A DNA stretch of 64,000 bases from Scilla litardierei. Its lineage: Eukaryota > Streptophyta > Magnoliopsida > Asparagales > Asparagaceae. The notes below the pieces were generated by a model, which was not told the origin of the DNA, did not search any database, and saw only the letters and a program-made list of their open reading frames with translations. The position numbers and the translations under genes are program-made. The DNA lies in NCBI GenBank assembly GCA_030789695.1, contig CM061142.1, positions 46,379,987-46,443,986 of the forward strand. The letters are read 5' to 3'. The stretch's first letter is position 1. Each line of letters starts with the position of its first letter. This document shows, in pieces, positions 24,785-37,150 of the stretch.

Positions 24785-25242
24785 CCCTCGATCATCCGCA
24801 ACTCTAGACCACACCCCCCTTAACCCGAACCCTAAAAACCCCACCCTGATCATCCAAAACCCCCCGTGCTCTGCCCCCTCCTAGCCGAGCGCCACCCTCC
24901 CCTCACCATATCCCCACCATCGAGCGCTGCCACCCCCCTCCACTCTTTCAACTCCGATCTCCCCCCCCCCCCCCTCCACCACCCTGAGCGCAAAACCCCC
25001 CTATCCTCCCCTCCACCACCCCGAGCGCAAAACCCCCTTATCACCACCCCTATCACCCCTAATCCCCTCAAACCCAATTTCAAATTTACAGGTTCGAGGA
25101 AGCTTGGCGAGACTCATCGCCGATTGGGCATCGCACGTCGCTTGAGGATCTCGCATTCGTTGCTCTCGCATCGCTAAGGGTCCACTCTTCCCTCTCATAT
25201 TTTTTATTATATATGTTATATCACTTGTGGCAAGAGCACACG

Positions 25243-27644
25243 ATGCCTCGCAGGGTCATCATCCGCTCATCATCATCCTCACCATCTCTGCCACGTTCCA
25301 CGGCACCTCCACGCACATCCACTATCCCACCCGCACGTACTCAGCCTCCACACACTCCCACGGCACCCCCACGCACTTCCACCACCATCACTTCCACGAC
25401 AGCTCCACGCACTTATGCTGCACCTTTGCCATGCATTACACGTGCATCCACCATTGACACCCCACCCCCTACACGTCCTCCACCCATACACACATCCACC
25501 ACCGTCTTCAGACCATCCACATCTCCATCCCAGCCACCACATATACGTCAAAAGTTATTGGCCCACAAGCCGACCTCTTCTAGGCATCGCATCACCACCA
25601 CCACATCCACTTCCACTCCCACCGCACCACCACACACATCCGCACCACCACCACCACACGCACTTCCACCACACCCACAACACTCCCACAAACTTCCATC
25701 ACACCCCCCCCCCCCCCCACTACCACCCCACCATCCCAACCCCAACCCCCTCCACCTCAATACCCCAAGAAGAGGAAGCCCTCGCAGAGGGCCCCTCACG
25801 CTAGGCCACGCACCGCTACTCTCGTTCCCACCCCATCCCCGCCATCATCTCCTTCACCCCCACACGCCAGGAAGAAACGCATGGCTGTTGGCTCCTCAAT
25901 AGGGACACAAGCCCCCTGAGTCAGCCCAAACCCCCAGCACCACCCATGCCACCCCCACACCTCGAGACACCCCCTAGAGACCTACGGCATCACCTTCATA
26001 GACGACGCTCATCGTCGCGCTTTTGTCGACCTCTCTAGGTGTTCGGTCGTCTCGACTAAATTTGCTGACCTAGGAGCCTTAGAGTAGCTAGGCATTTTAC
26101 CAGGGGTTAGGCAGCTATACGCGAACCTGGGCTGGGAGCATTTTCTAGGGCTTCAGGTAAAGACTTACATTCGCTTGACCCTAGAGGCCCTCAGCTCACT
26201 TCATCGTACCGACACGTGGATTGCATTCTACATACTGGATGTGGAGATAGAGTTCACTTATGAGGGACTCCGGACCCTATTCCAGTGGTCTGCAGTCCCC
26301 ACCATCAAGACCACCTATACCCCCAGCTAGGATACTCCCCCCGCTATCTACACTACACGCTTTTGGGAGAGGATTTCCGAGTTACCTTCCTTCAGCACTA
26401 GCCACTCGAAGGCCTCCTCGATCATCCACCCCTGCCTTAGGCTAGCCCATCGCCACCTTGCCACCACCATTACCATGCTATGCATGAACAAGCCAGTGAC
26501 TATGTCCTCTGTATTGCTCGTCCTTTTGTGGGGCATGTCCCTCCCTCGTGAGGCAATACCAGATGGTACCTCTCGCCCCTCCTACCCCATTAATCATGCA
26601 CAGATCTTCTGTGATCGTTTATGTTGGGCTGCTACACTGCAGAGGGGCCCCATCTGTTGTGGCTGCTTTTCCACCATCGTCGCCCTTAGGGTAAATCTAG
26701 TTCTCTCTGAGGATCTTCTAGAGGCGACGGGCACTACCACATTATCTTTGCTTGTGCTTACACACATGCAAATCATTAGGGCCCATGGTGACCGACACTG
26801 GGTTTATCTAACGGGTGTTATAACACCGATTATATGGTGCTCCTGAACCCAGAGCTGATCGTCGTGGCCCTTCAGTAGATTGAGTGGATCCTTCCCAAGC
26901 AAGAGCGCATCCCTCCCATTTACGAGCTAGAGTCCGATGCTGAGCAGGTTGCCCAGCAGTACCCTGTTCAACAGCCAGGTGATGCTCCCACACATGCTGA
27001 GGAGCCACCCCACACCCTACCCCAGTCTGAGCCTGCAGCGGCCCCTTCTGTCTCCATATATGTTGAGGGCCCTGCCGCATCTATCGAGCCATCCGCTTCT
27101 GAGTCTGCCGTAGATCCTTCTATCTCCAATTTCGTCGAGGACCCAGCCCTATCAGCTGAGGCCATCATTCTGATTTGATAGCTGATCCTCCTGTCCTTAC
27201 CTCCTCACTGCCACCTGAGACCACACTAGTTCATGTATCCTTGATCGTACACATTCCCAGCACCATCTCAATGATCCTTACGGAGAGTGTGGTGGTTTCT
27301 GTCTCCATAGCTGCTACCACCACCTCTGCCATGTATGCCTCTCCTCCTATCTCCTCTGTCGCTGTCACCACTATGGCACTATCTTCACAGCCTACACTCC
27401 CGGTGGACCCCTTTTTAACCACACGTAGCACACCTTCTAGTGGAGCGTCTTCTAGCTCCCCCCCCCCCCCCCCCCCCCCCCCGCCCCGACGTTGCAACTC
27501 GATTATATGGGGTGGAGCAGGAGGTAGCTGAGCACCCGTAGAGCCATGAGGACACTCACTGAGATTGGACAGTGGAATTGCGAGAAGCTGGACCGTATCA
27601 TTCACCTTCTTCAGCCACCACCCCCACCGGGTGGTGCTGCCTGA
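25243..27644 (+). pseudogene. Second ORF of B, Athila ORF1-like, broken
   Basis: Starts MPRRVIIRSSSS at ATG 25243, then a Pro/Thr/Ser/His-rich region to about 25900. From about 25980 to 26840, in several frames, comes a globular part with GILPGVRQLYANLGWEHFLG, TYIRLTLEALSSLH and EIEFTYEGLRTLFQW. These resemble the plant retrotransposon Athila ORF-1 family, and I rate that match as likely but from memory. The tail at 27545-27644 ends PPPPPGGAA. Stops, frameshifts and runs of 15 and 25 C (25704, 27458) break it. In Athila-like elements this frame occupies the env-like position after pol; its function is unknown. A shorter relative is at 40902-41291 in G. Confidence 0.6.
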
Positions 27645-29347
27645 TCTTATCAGCTCGTCGCTGCCCCAGTGTCTCCCCCTCCTATCATTGAGCCCATCTG
27701 TCTTTTCAGGGCCCATCTTAGTCCAGCTTGGGGGAGTCACATTCTGGCGTCGATTATTTGTTGTTCATAGTGTTCGTATTGTACATACTATGCATCATCA
27801 TCGCCTGCATCATCATCATCTCCATTTTTTTATATACATACATAATGTACATACGCATATGCATCTTTTATACCTTCTTTTATCTTTCTTCCCACCCACC
27901 CCACCCTTAGCATCATCTCTCGTCTCTATGCCTGTGTTCTCAACAGTGAAGACACTGCTGCATTTAGTTTGAGGGATGAGCGCTATCGCTTTTTACTTAT
28001 CCTTTTTCATTATTCCCATTTTTAGTTCAACTACCATCCCATTTCCCCCCTTTTATCATCATTTTTATTTTTTTCTTTTCTTCTTTGTTTGCATGCATGT
28101 TTTTTCATTTCTTTCTCCTTTTCTTTTGTTAGACTCTAGATAATTCTCCTATGATTGCACTATAAGCTGCACACACTCAACTTATCTGCTTTACACACTC
28201 ACATAGGATTCGTCATAGTCTATTGTGTGTCACCGCATATTTATATAGAATGGATTATGATTTTGAACTCTATGCTTCCGTGTGTTTGAGATGTTTCTTG
28301 ATTAGGATGCTTTTTAATATGCTTTTCCCTGCTTTGAATTCATATTCTCCACAACGAGTATTCTCAAAACAGTTAAACTTGAAAATGCATAATTGATTGA
28401 AAATTGAGTGAAAATTGCATGATTGTGTGAAAACGTTTATTTTCATAATGGATGGTGGTTCAATTGGGTTTGGATAACCCACGACACTTAAGTAGCATCT
28501 ACTGGATATTCTGACACCGAGCCATGTTCCAATTCTATACTTTTATTTTTTTATAGCCAATTGCGATCCTTGATCGTGCTTTGCATTCCATCGCATTTAC
28601 GTGAGTTTGCAAAAATCCTAAAAAAATCAAAAACCAAAAAGATATTACATACGAATAATAGGCCCGAGGGGTTCTTCGTAACCCGATGCCCTAAGATCGT
28701 CTGGTTTGGGATGCATAGGCCGCCTCTTGTATATATTGAGTTATCTCGTGTATATAAGAAAATAAAAGTATGTATATATAAACAAAATTGTACAGCCAAA
28801 AACAATTGTAAAAAGAAAAATCCCACATCTCTACCTCACTTTCTATATAGAATAGGGACATGGCAAGGTCGATGATTTCTAGGAATTGTGAAAGAGTTTA
28901 GTGCGGTGATTTCTGGATTTAATTGAACCTACCATCCTCGTTTATGAAAATTAATTAAAATCATCTTGCATGCTTGAATGAATTGATCATGATACTATTC
29001 CCTGCTTAGAGAATGAGTTGTGGAGATTTGGATTCGAATCGTGGATTTTGTATATTGATTGCATGCTATAATAGGAATTTCCCTCTATTTCATATCATAT
29101 ATTCGAGTTCACGCTATTCATTGAAAAATCCATTCTATATATAATCCATGCTAGACTTGATGAATCCTCATGAGTAGTGCGTTTTTAAATTACAAAGTTG
29201 AAGTATTGTTGCATGCTATGAGATGAGGAGATGATTTAGTCGTCTTTCCTATCTTTTAGTTTCCTTTGCACTTCTTCGTTTTTACCCTCCGGCGAACTTT
29301 TTATTCGTCTTCTTCGAGGACGAGTAAGAGGTAAGCTTGGGGGATTT
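27645..29347 (+). other. Non-coding 3' region of B ending in the polypurine tract
   Basis: No gene. AGCTTGGGGGA at 27725-27735 and a decayed copy near 27965 precede the probable functional tract AAGCTTGGGGGATTT (29333-29347) abutting the 3' LTR. Confidence 0.65.
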
Positions 29348-31080
29348 TGTTGTGCCTATATTTTCCATATTTTTAAAATGCATTTCCATGTCGTTTCGAT
29401 CGCCCGAATCCATATTTTCATATTATATTGTGCTTTTCTCGATATTATTGATCCTTTTGATGTTTTATGTGTTTTCAGGGAATTCGGTGTGATTTGGAGC
29501 GATATGGGGTTCTGGGCACAACGTCGACGCCAAAGCTCGCTTCGCCTTGTCATGACGACCCAAGGAGGCCAAAGAAGCGAGGGAGAGGAGTAAGAGAAGA
29601 GAGGAGAAGAGAAGAAGAGAATGGAGTGAAGAGAATAGAAGGAGATTTGGAGGAGTTTCCAGATCGCTCGACCGAGCACATGATGCACTCGGCCGAGTTG
29701 TGATATGCTAAGGGGCAATGGAACTCTTCTTTGGGGCGCTCAGCCGAGCGACCAGCCTGCTCACCCGAGCTAGCCATCAGAGGAGCCCATCAAATGAAGG
29801 ACCTAGGCTTTGAAAATTTTGAAGTTTAATTTGCTCGGCCGAGCGACATGACCCTCAGGCGAGCGACTAAACTCGCTCACCCGAGCGGCCCCTTCTCGAG
29901 CGCCAAGCAGAGCAGTACACAAGGCACCACTCGGCCGAGCAACCACTGTGCTCGGCCGAGCAGTATGTTGGCAGACTCCATTTTGACTTAAAATAATGGG
30001 TTTCGGGTTGGTTTCCTTGTAAAACCCGAACCTAAACTGTTTTGTATAAATAGTGAAAGTTTTTTAGAGTAGGTCAAGCAGTTTTTTCTGTAGCAAAAAC
30101 CCTTAGAGCTATTTTGGAAGCTCTCATTTGGTAATTTCTTTTGCAATCCATTTCTTTATTTGTGGTTGGATTTCTTGATTTCTTTACCATTGCTCTTGCT
30201 CTCTCCATTGAAATCAATTTTATTCAATTTGATCGGTTGGATATGTCTAACTCTATTGGTATTGTTTTTAGAGCTTTTACCATGCTAGAGTAGTGGGTTT
30301 CTATGGCTTAGGGACGATCCCTAGGTTCCTAGGGATCAGATGTTAGGTTAGACCCCCGTTTGATCAATCCAGGGTTGTCATATGGTAGTTTGAACAAGGG
30401 TTTTAGGGGATTAGCCTTAGGATCGGAGTATTGCGAAGGTGGCTCCATATCCTAAGGAGAATCCCTACGAATTCGATTTGGGCTTAGTGGCCGTTCCTAG
30501 GGTTCATGGTCACGAGAGTGACTCGAGAGCTAGGGATGACTGCTAATCCCCAATCCGCTAGTCGGTGACTGCGAGAGCACGCCGATTGCTAGAACCGACC
30601 ACAGGGTAGCGTCGTAACCCGTAGATCATGAGAGTGGATACGGAGTTGCAAGGCGGGACCAAGTGTCAAGCTTAATGCACGCATCCTCGTGTGAAGCCGA
30701 CTGCGGGAGCACGGTTTCAGATAGGGATACGTTAGACGAGTAGGAACAACGAAAGTTAAATACTCGTTATCATCTACAGATGTGACACTCCTACCCTAAC
30801 CCATCGTCCAACGTAGGGCCATTTAACCTAGCAACTGTGATCGAATGGCCTATCGGTGAATCCCGAAAGCCTTAGACGTTTAAATTCTTAGTTAACTCTC
30901 GACTTACACAATCAACCAATCAATCAATCGTGACAACCCCCGACCACACACTCTCCTCCTTCTATATAAAGCTAAGCATTAAACGATCGCCTCCCTTAGT
31001 TCGACAATCTTTCTATACTATAGCGCACTGTGCACTTGCGGTGATTCGTGCCCCCGTGGTACAAACCCGGCGATGGAACA
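29348..31080 (+). repeat. 3' LTR of B, intact
   Basis: An uninterrupted LTR of 1733 bp, TGTTGTG...GGAACA. It preserves the empty sites of C (29804-29808) and H (near 30301). GCTCGGCCGAGC words cluster at about 29660-29960 and a TATAAATA box lies at 30045-30052. Confidence 0.9.
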
Positions 31081-31599
31081 TGCACTCATCCTGAGAAGTC
31101 CCCTCACGTCCGAATAGGGTTGTGATGTTGTCAATCTAGGTGCGGTGATCCACGATAGTGGCACCAACCTTAGTCGTTCGTTACACCCCTATATCGCTCA
31201 CTAGGTGAATCACAATAGTGGCATCGAAGTAAAGAGCCCGCACAACATACTATCGACTTGTCAGACGATTCAATCCCTAGACACGTATTAGCTTCATTTC
31301 GTGCTCGAAGCAGTAGTGAGGATACCGAAACTCTAGTGATATTTCTCTCACTTGTTTTCCCTTTGTTTTGTTTCTTTCTTTTGTGTGGCGTTAGTTTCCA
31401 ACATCGAGTTACACGACGTTCGCAGCCATCACCATTACGATACTCCATAATCCATCTCCACCAATAAAACCCGCAGTCAAATCAACCCAGGAGTAGATAA
31501 TTAGTGTGGCACCGCCTCCCTGTGTTCGATACCTGCTTGCCACTATACCGTGGCTTGTAGTAAGACGATATCGTTTCGGGTGTAAATCCGGACCGATCA
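31081..31599 (+). repeat. 3' LTR of A, right part
   Basis: Aligns with 5593-6073 and ends GACCGATCA at 31599. TGCAC at 31081-31085 is the right target duplication of B. Short frames such as 31258-31467 are chance frames. Confidence 0.8.
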
Positions 31600-31661
31600 G
31601 TCACATGTTTAGTAATTTGGACGAAAAATAAAAAAGTTATTAAGTTAAAACCGACATATAA

Positions 31662-32674
31662 TGTTAGGGTTAAATCTGTATGTCTTAAAAGTTCAGGTAT
31701 TAACTAGAAATATACCCTAAACGTGAGGGTATTTTTTCGTGATTCACTCACTATTTTGTCATAAGAGTCGACTATTTTCTAAAGGAAAAACAAATTTCCT
31801 TCTGTTGCTATTGGGAGTCGACCGCAGCTTTGCTGGAAGTCAGCCACAGCTTTGTGGGGAGTCGACTACCATCAATAAAGGAGTCGATTACTACTGGAAA
31901 AACCACAGTTCTAACTTATACAGAAAACTATAGATTTTTCTGTTGTAAGGGCTTTTTGGTCCATGTTTTTCAATGGTTTTTAGAGCTATTTAAGCTTAGT
32001 TTGCTGTGGTTTTTGGCATTTATTATTATCAATTGTTAGGCATATTTCTAAGTTTTACATGCTCTCTAAAGTTCTTTCTTTCTCTCTTTCTCTTCAAAAG
32101 AGTTTTCATTCAAGGAGAGTTTTCTTCCAAGTCTCAAGCTCATTCAATCACTTGGTTTCTCACTCATCATTGCCTTCATTGCATATGCTCAGATCATCTA
32201 CAAGGCTTAGGTAAGAGTGTATAATTTGTTTTATTTCATTTTAACCTAGCTCTCGTGTTGTGAGTGCATTTTGGAGGGTTACTCCAAATTGGAGGGTTTA
32301 CTCCATCCTTAAGAGGGTTTACTCTTTGTATTCCAGTTTACTGATTGTAACGCTTGTGTAAGTATTTAGTGGAAATCCACATCTCGGGTTTATGAGTGTG
32401 GGACTGGAGTAAGCATTGTCGAACCAGAATACATCGTGTGTTTGCGATTGATATTGTGTGTTTATTGTTTGTGTTGCAATTATTATTTCACATTTGTTTA
32501 ATTATTTTTAATTAGCATTTTTAATTCGTGTGTTTGTGATTGATATTGTGTGTTTATTGTTTATGTTGCAATTATTATTTTGCATTTGTTTAATTATTTT
32601 TAATTAGAATTTTTAATTGCCATTACACATTTATCCACCCACTAGTGTGTTGCTTAGTATTCAAGATCCTAACA
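31662..32674 (+). mobile_element. Probable copia solo LTR
   Basis: Starts TGTTAGGG and ends CCTAACA, a 7 bp inverted terminus. It contains AGTCGACT-type palindromes (31765-31890), a TATTTAAG box near 31988 and an end similar in style to the LTR ending at 3748. No primer site or tract adjoins it. Flanks TATAA and GCCTG do not match, so the insertion has been rearranged or the left edge is misplaced. The 60 bp before it (31600-31661) show nothing. Confidence 0.55.
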
Positions 32675-33409
32675 GCCTGCCCACATGCAAGGTTCTTTAG
32701 TGCGTCTCAGGTCTAAAGACTAAAATTGTAATGTCCCGCTCCCTAGGGTACTCGAGAAGTACGAATATGTCCCAAGTGATCCCAGAGTGGTGAGCGTTAC
32801 TAAGAGAAATACGAATAAAACTAGCACGCCACTGCGAACGTGCTGGGTAGTACAGATACGGATCCAATAATACAACACCAGAAAATAACACTAAAGACAA
32901 AATACAACGACGAATAGTTCATATGTGTGTGTGTGTGTGTGAAATTCAATTACAACATGAGTACAAATATTCAACCCACTCTCAAATTACAACAATGACT
33001 CACTAGTACAACACTCAAAACCTACACCGACGCATTATCTCCAACCTCCAACACTCAGCTGCACCAGGAAGACTGCTGCACCTGGAAGACTACTACACCT
33101 GAAAACACACTGGAAGAGCACGTCAAAGCGTGTCCAAGTTGGAATCCACAACACAAGTAAAAACTCCTATATCTACGATTGTCACATCTAACCGTAACAC
33201 CAGACATCACATGAATAGTAAAGAAATGACATTTATCTCTATTCAGAAATAAAACATATAATGGGGATAAATAATGAAATAAAATAAAGAAACACATGTA
33301 GCATACTGAAATATATATGCAGTAAAAATAACGATAAAATAGAGGGCAGAAAGTAAGTAAGACAATAAAGTAAAGGGGCAGAAAAGTAAATGTGTCACAG
33401 TAATAGTGT
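32675..33409 (-). repeat. LTR end of the C family, reverse orientation, split by E
   Basis: On the minus strand the segment 33409-32727 ends CGGGACATTACA and carries a decayed version of the hairpin at the right end of C. The 52 bp at 32675-32726 would be the start of its interior. E was inserted at 33410, so the remainder should lie beyond E, outside the window. A short TG run occurs at 32925-32941. Confidence 0.6.
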
Positions 33410-35373
33410 TGTCACGCCCCGCTTCACATTAAGCTTAGGAGCGAGGACGCGAACGGGTCTGCATGTGCAAGTAAGGAGGAGGTACTTTTGCTTTTCTTTC
33501 CTTCCTGACTTAACACAATAAGCATCTGTGTGAAATCCCGCAGGTTCTTGCTTACATTACTCAAAAACAACATAGATAAGTAAAACATTATTACAACCTC
33601 AATCGTCTCAACAGAATTACAACAAATGGATAAAAGAAGAGTGGGTCTTATGACACGTACAACAAATGAAAAGAAGTACAATGAAGGTTCACTAGTTCAA
33701 CAATTCTTGGTCTGCTGGTTCAGCTATTTCACCTAGTCCTCCTGGTGCTAAAGCTCGGGATCTGACATACATCCAAAAACATGAATGTATGTCAGCAAGG
33801 GTCTGCAAGTAGATGTTAGAACCCAAGGCAAGGTATACAAAATTATACTGAATTTAAGAGGCATTAATGAATTAAACGAGATAATGACAACAATTTTAAA
33901 CATGCTGATTAAAAATAATGAAATAAAGTAAAATACTCCTAGCATGCAGTTCTAAGCAGTTTAACAAGTAAGGTGAGCAGTTATGACATGGCAGTTATAA
34001 CGAATTAAAGTAGCACGATAAACATGGCAATCCTGATGTGCGAGCAAGTGATCACGATTATTACAATTTCAATGTAATGCTTTCTATCATGCATATGGTT
34101 CTCGCCTTTAGGTCGTGATGAGTGAGTTCCTTCTTCACACGGGGGCTAACCGTGATTGGTGCTACCCCACCGCATGCGGGTGGTGCCCTTGAAGACAGTA
34201 CCCTTTCATACGCCTAGTAGCCGATCAACCCTAACCCCACCCCAAAAATGTGCTGGAATACGAGCCAGCCTAATTCACGAATTACTAGCACGAAATCACG
34301 AATTCAAGCATTTGTTAACTCACTTGACATCACGAAAGTCACGATTTCGCCTTCGAGGCGCACGATTTCACGATGTCACACACTTGTTAGTTATTCCGAG
34401 ACATGCAGCAATATAATTATTTACTTTTATAGAACATTTTTCATGATTACACAAGTGTTGAGCAACATTCACGATAGTTTAACAAAAGCGCTGAATATAG
34501 GAATTCAACGAATATGACACGGAAAGCTAACTTTCCTTGCTATTGTTCTAAACTAAGGTATAACAAGTTATATACCATTGGATCACATTTTAGTCACGGA
34601 TGTCATGGTAGTGATTTCAAGTGTCATTTCACGTGTAGATTTTGAATTATACAACTTTACATGCAATAGACCAAATGAGTATCTACCTTCAAAAATTCAA
34701 TATAGATTGCATACTTGCCTGATTTCGGCGATTTTGGTGTCTTGGGTTCGTCTTGACGGGTACTTCGTTACAGTGATATTGGTTCTCTGTTTTAGTTAAA
34801 CACATCACCAAATTAGATTCTTTGCGAGATAAACACAACACTAAAATAACTCTCGAATTGGGTTCGTCTAATTTTATCGGGTTCTCTGGCTAGGGTAATG
34901 TTGTATAGTGTTATACTAACAGGGTATGCCTTATTTCATTCTAGTTTGATTACCCTAACATTATTTACAATACTAATATGCTGGAATTAAATAACATCTT
35001 AACAAATCGTCATTTAAATTAACACTAACACTAACTAACACTAACAACCTATCAGTTAATTTTACTAAGCTAATTGCAATGTTAACATAGCTAATGGTAA
35101 GGTTAACATCATGTTTAATAATCCCACCTACTCTACACCTACCTCTTACACAAATATATATATTATTATCTATCTAAAAAACCCCTTTATCTCTTCCCAT
35201 ACTTTATTAACGCTGACACCTCTCTTCACTCTTTATGTCGGCTCTCCCCTTCATTTCTCTATACTGTTCTTTGCTCTTCCTTTTTTTGTGTTTTCACCCA
35301 TTTGCTGCAAGGGGGCTCACGCAAGGCAAGGGGGAGGGGTTCTCACCTTCGCACGGAGGAAGAGGAGGGGGCG

Positions 35374-36958
35374 TGACGTGCGCTTATATTTTATATATTC
35401 ACGCACGTTTTCTTTTGTGTTTCTCCGTGTTTTCCACCGTCTCTTATTCGTTTTCGTATATTTTCCCGTTTTCTTTCACTTTTCTTTATTTGTCCATGAT
35501 TGCAGGAGTTCGACCACGTAGTGGACGTTTTACGATGATATCCCAAGTCCCCGGAGCAACGGGAGAAGTCACGCGTGATCCAGGGGGTCAAACGGCGAAG
35601 TATTCATCTTTCAGCCCCTCACCCGGTCGGTTGGTCATCTCCAACCGATCGGGTGATGCACGCGTGCACCAACCGGTCTCCGCCGCAGCTCACAACGAAG
35701 ACACCCGACCGGTTCACAGACCGGTTCAGCGGGGGCTATTCTCTGTTTTCTCGAAGCAAAGCGCCAACCGATCGGGTGACTCTCACCCGATCGGTTCATC
35801 TGTAGCTGAGAAAGATGAGCTGAAGACACGGACGTCGAACCGGCCGTTTCACCCGACCGCTCCAAGATCCAACCGGTCGCTCAAGAACTCACCCGATCGG
35901 TTCATGTGATCGGGTGAAAACTCGCCGTTTTCTGATATTTATTTGTAACGGATCAACCGATCGGTTGACTTGTCAACCGATCGGTTGACTTGTCAACCGA
36001 TCGGTTGATGCGACGGCCTATATATAGAGCCCCTAGGGTTCCAGAAACGGGGAGTTGCTGTTTTTCTACTGTTTTATTTCCTTGTGACGGCTGTAATTGT
36101 TACTCTTTTGTAAGTTTTCAGATCTTTCTAAAATTTTAGTATTGTCTTTATTACTCCTTTACTTCCGCATTGCAATTGTCCGATTATGATTTCAACGGTT
36201 AAATTTCATTTAGATTGCTTTTTCATGAATTTTTGTGAGTAGTTCCCAAATCTGGGATTTTGGTGGAAACCCCTTCGGGGGCTCTTCCTGATGCGTCCAT
36301 AGGGTTAGGAAATCGATAGGGAGTAGGAATCTAACGGTTACGCGGGGCATTTCATTGTCATCAGCGGGAAAAAGACCGCCTTTGACCGTCGGGCCAAGGG
36401 GGAATAAACTTGGCGGTTGACTCCCTAGCCATAGCTCACGCCTTTAGCGTAGACGCCAAATCCTAGCACGCGGGAGCAGCAGGATGAGACATTGGGAGAT
36501 ATCGTTGCGGACTTAGTGCTCCCGGGATCGATCAGTGTTAATGGACACGGGAGTGCCCACTGATCGAATCCGGGAAGTCCGGTGTATCATCCTGGGCACC
36601 GACCGGAATATCGGGCCCATGGGACGCCGGTACCACTTTCAGAGGCAACGTCCCACCATTAGACCCTAATCCCGATCGCTATCCATACCCGTAGGCCGTA
36701 TCAGCGAGAGTCTCTCGTCGGGTTGGTAACCAAAGTCCCGGGTTTACTTTCTTTTCGTTCTTACGCTTTTATCCCCTTTTGTGACAACCAACCACCGATT
36801 CGGGCTAGCTCGCCCCTCGGGGTGATTTAGGTCCTACCTGACCCAAGCACAACCTCGCCTCCCTGAGTTCGATATTCCCGCACCCTACACTAACCGTGAA
36901 ACTTGCGGTAAACGACACGCGCCGCCGCGCCGCCGCGCCGCAAGCGGGGCGCCGGTCA
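35374..36958 (+). repeat. 5' LTR of G
   Basis: 1585 bp. It carries three consecutive AACCGATCGGTTGACTTGTC units before the TATA box, where the 3' LTR has two, and a longer GCC-rich run near its end. The frame 35235-35909 reads from E's LTR into this LTR and is fortuitous. Confidence 0.95.
35619..36026 (+). promoter_or_regulatory. LTR promoter of G: ACCGATCGGT palindromes plus TATA box
   Basis: ACCGATCGGT and variants such as ACCGGTC and ACCCGATCGGTT occur more than ten times between 35619 and 36008, the last about 10 bp before TATATATA (36019-36026). The same arrangement is in the 3' LTR, with TATA at 43691-43698. Confidence 0.7.
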
Positions 36959-36964
36959 AGTTTA

Positions 36965-36982
36965 TGGCGCCGTTGCCGGGGA
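36965..36982 (+). other. Primer-binding site of G, perfect tRNA-Asp match
   Basis: TGGCGCCGTTGCCGGGGA is the exact 18-base complement of the plant tRNA-Asp(GTC) 3' end, six bases after the LTR end. Confidence 0.95.
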
Positions 36983-37150
36983 GGCAACGTGCTTGATATT
37001 TTAGGATCTCTTGAACCCTCGTGTCTAGCTCACATCCCTACCTCGTGATAATTTTCGCATTCTCCTTTTTCTTTTTATTTTTCTTATTTTTATTTCTTAT
37101 TTTATCTGTCTCTTTCCCACTTGTCGCTTCACGGGTGTTTGTTGTTTTTC

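Larger units (their letters stand above)
11185..31080 (+). mobile_element. Element B: Athila/Tat-like gag-protease element without pol
   Basis: The 5' LTR starts TGTTGTGTCTA at 11185 and the 3' LTR starts TGTTGTGCCTA at 29348; both end GAACA (21204 and 31080). Flanks are GGCAC and TGCAC, a target duplication with one mismatch. Without the nested C and H insertions, B is about 11.6 kb. It has a tRNA-Asp primer site, a broken gag-protease, the conserved block that normally follows pol, an internal palindrome/TATA cassette, an Athila-ORF1-like frame and a polypurine tract. Reverse transcriptase and integrase are absent. Confidence 0.8.
5592..31599 (+). mobile_element. Element A: non-autonomous Ty3/gypsy (Tat/Athila-like), split by B
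   Basis: The truncated 5' LTR (5592-6073) matches 31092-31599, and the 3' LTR starts at 9612 and resumes at 31081 after insertion of element B. A tRNA-Asp primer site and a polypurine tract are recognisable. Its own internal region is only about 3.5 kb and lacks protease, reverse transcriptase and integrase. LTR start, LTR end, palindromes and the C-terminal coding region match element F, so A and F are one family. It must have moved with enzymes supplied in trans. Confidence 0.75.

Noticed and set aside
24866..25177. 103-residue Pro-rich frame before B's ORF2
   Set aside because: It sits in a C-rich leader with a 14 C run; no counterpart in G.
31739..32224. Small hydrophobic frames in the copia solo LTR
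   Set aside because: AT-rich LTR sequence commonly yields such frames; they overlap the TATA region and leader.
35235..35909. 224-residue frame and its twin at 42912-43601
   Set aside because: Both read across an LTR edge and through the palindrome cluster. They resemble each other only because the LTRs are copies.
36965..36982. Real tRNA-Asp gene at the primer sites
   Set aside because: Only 18 bases match and they are the complement of the tRNA 3' end; no cloverleaf follows.
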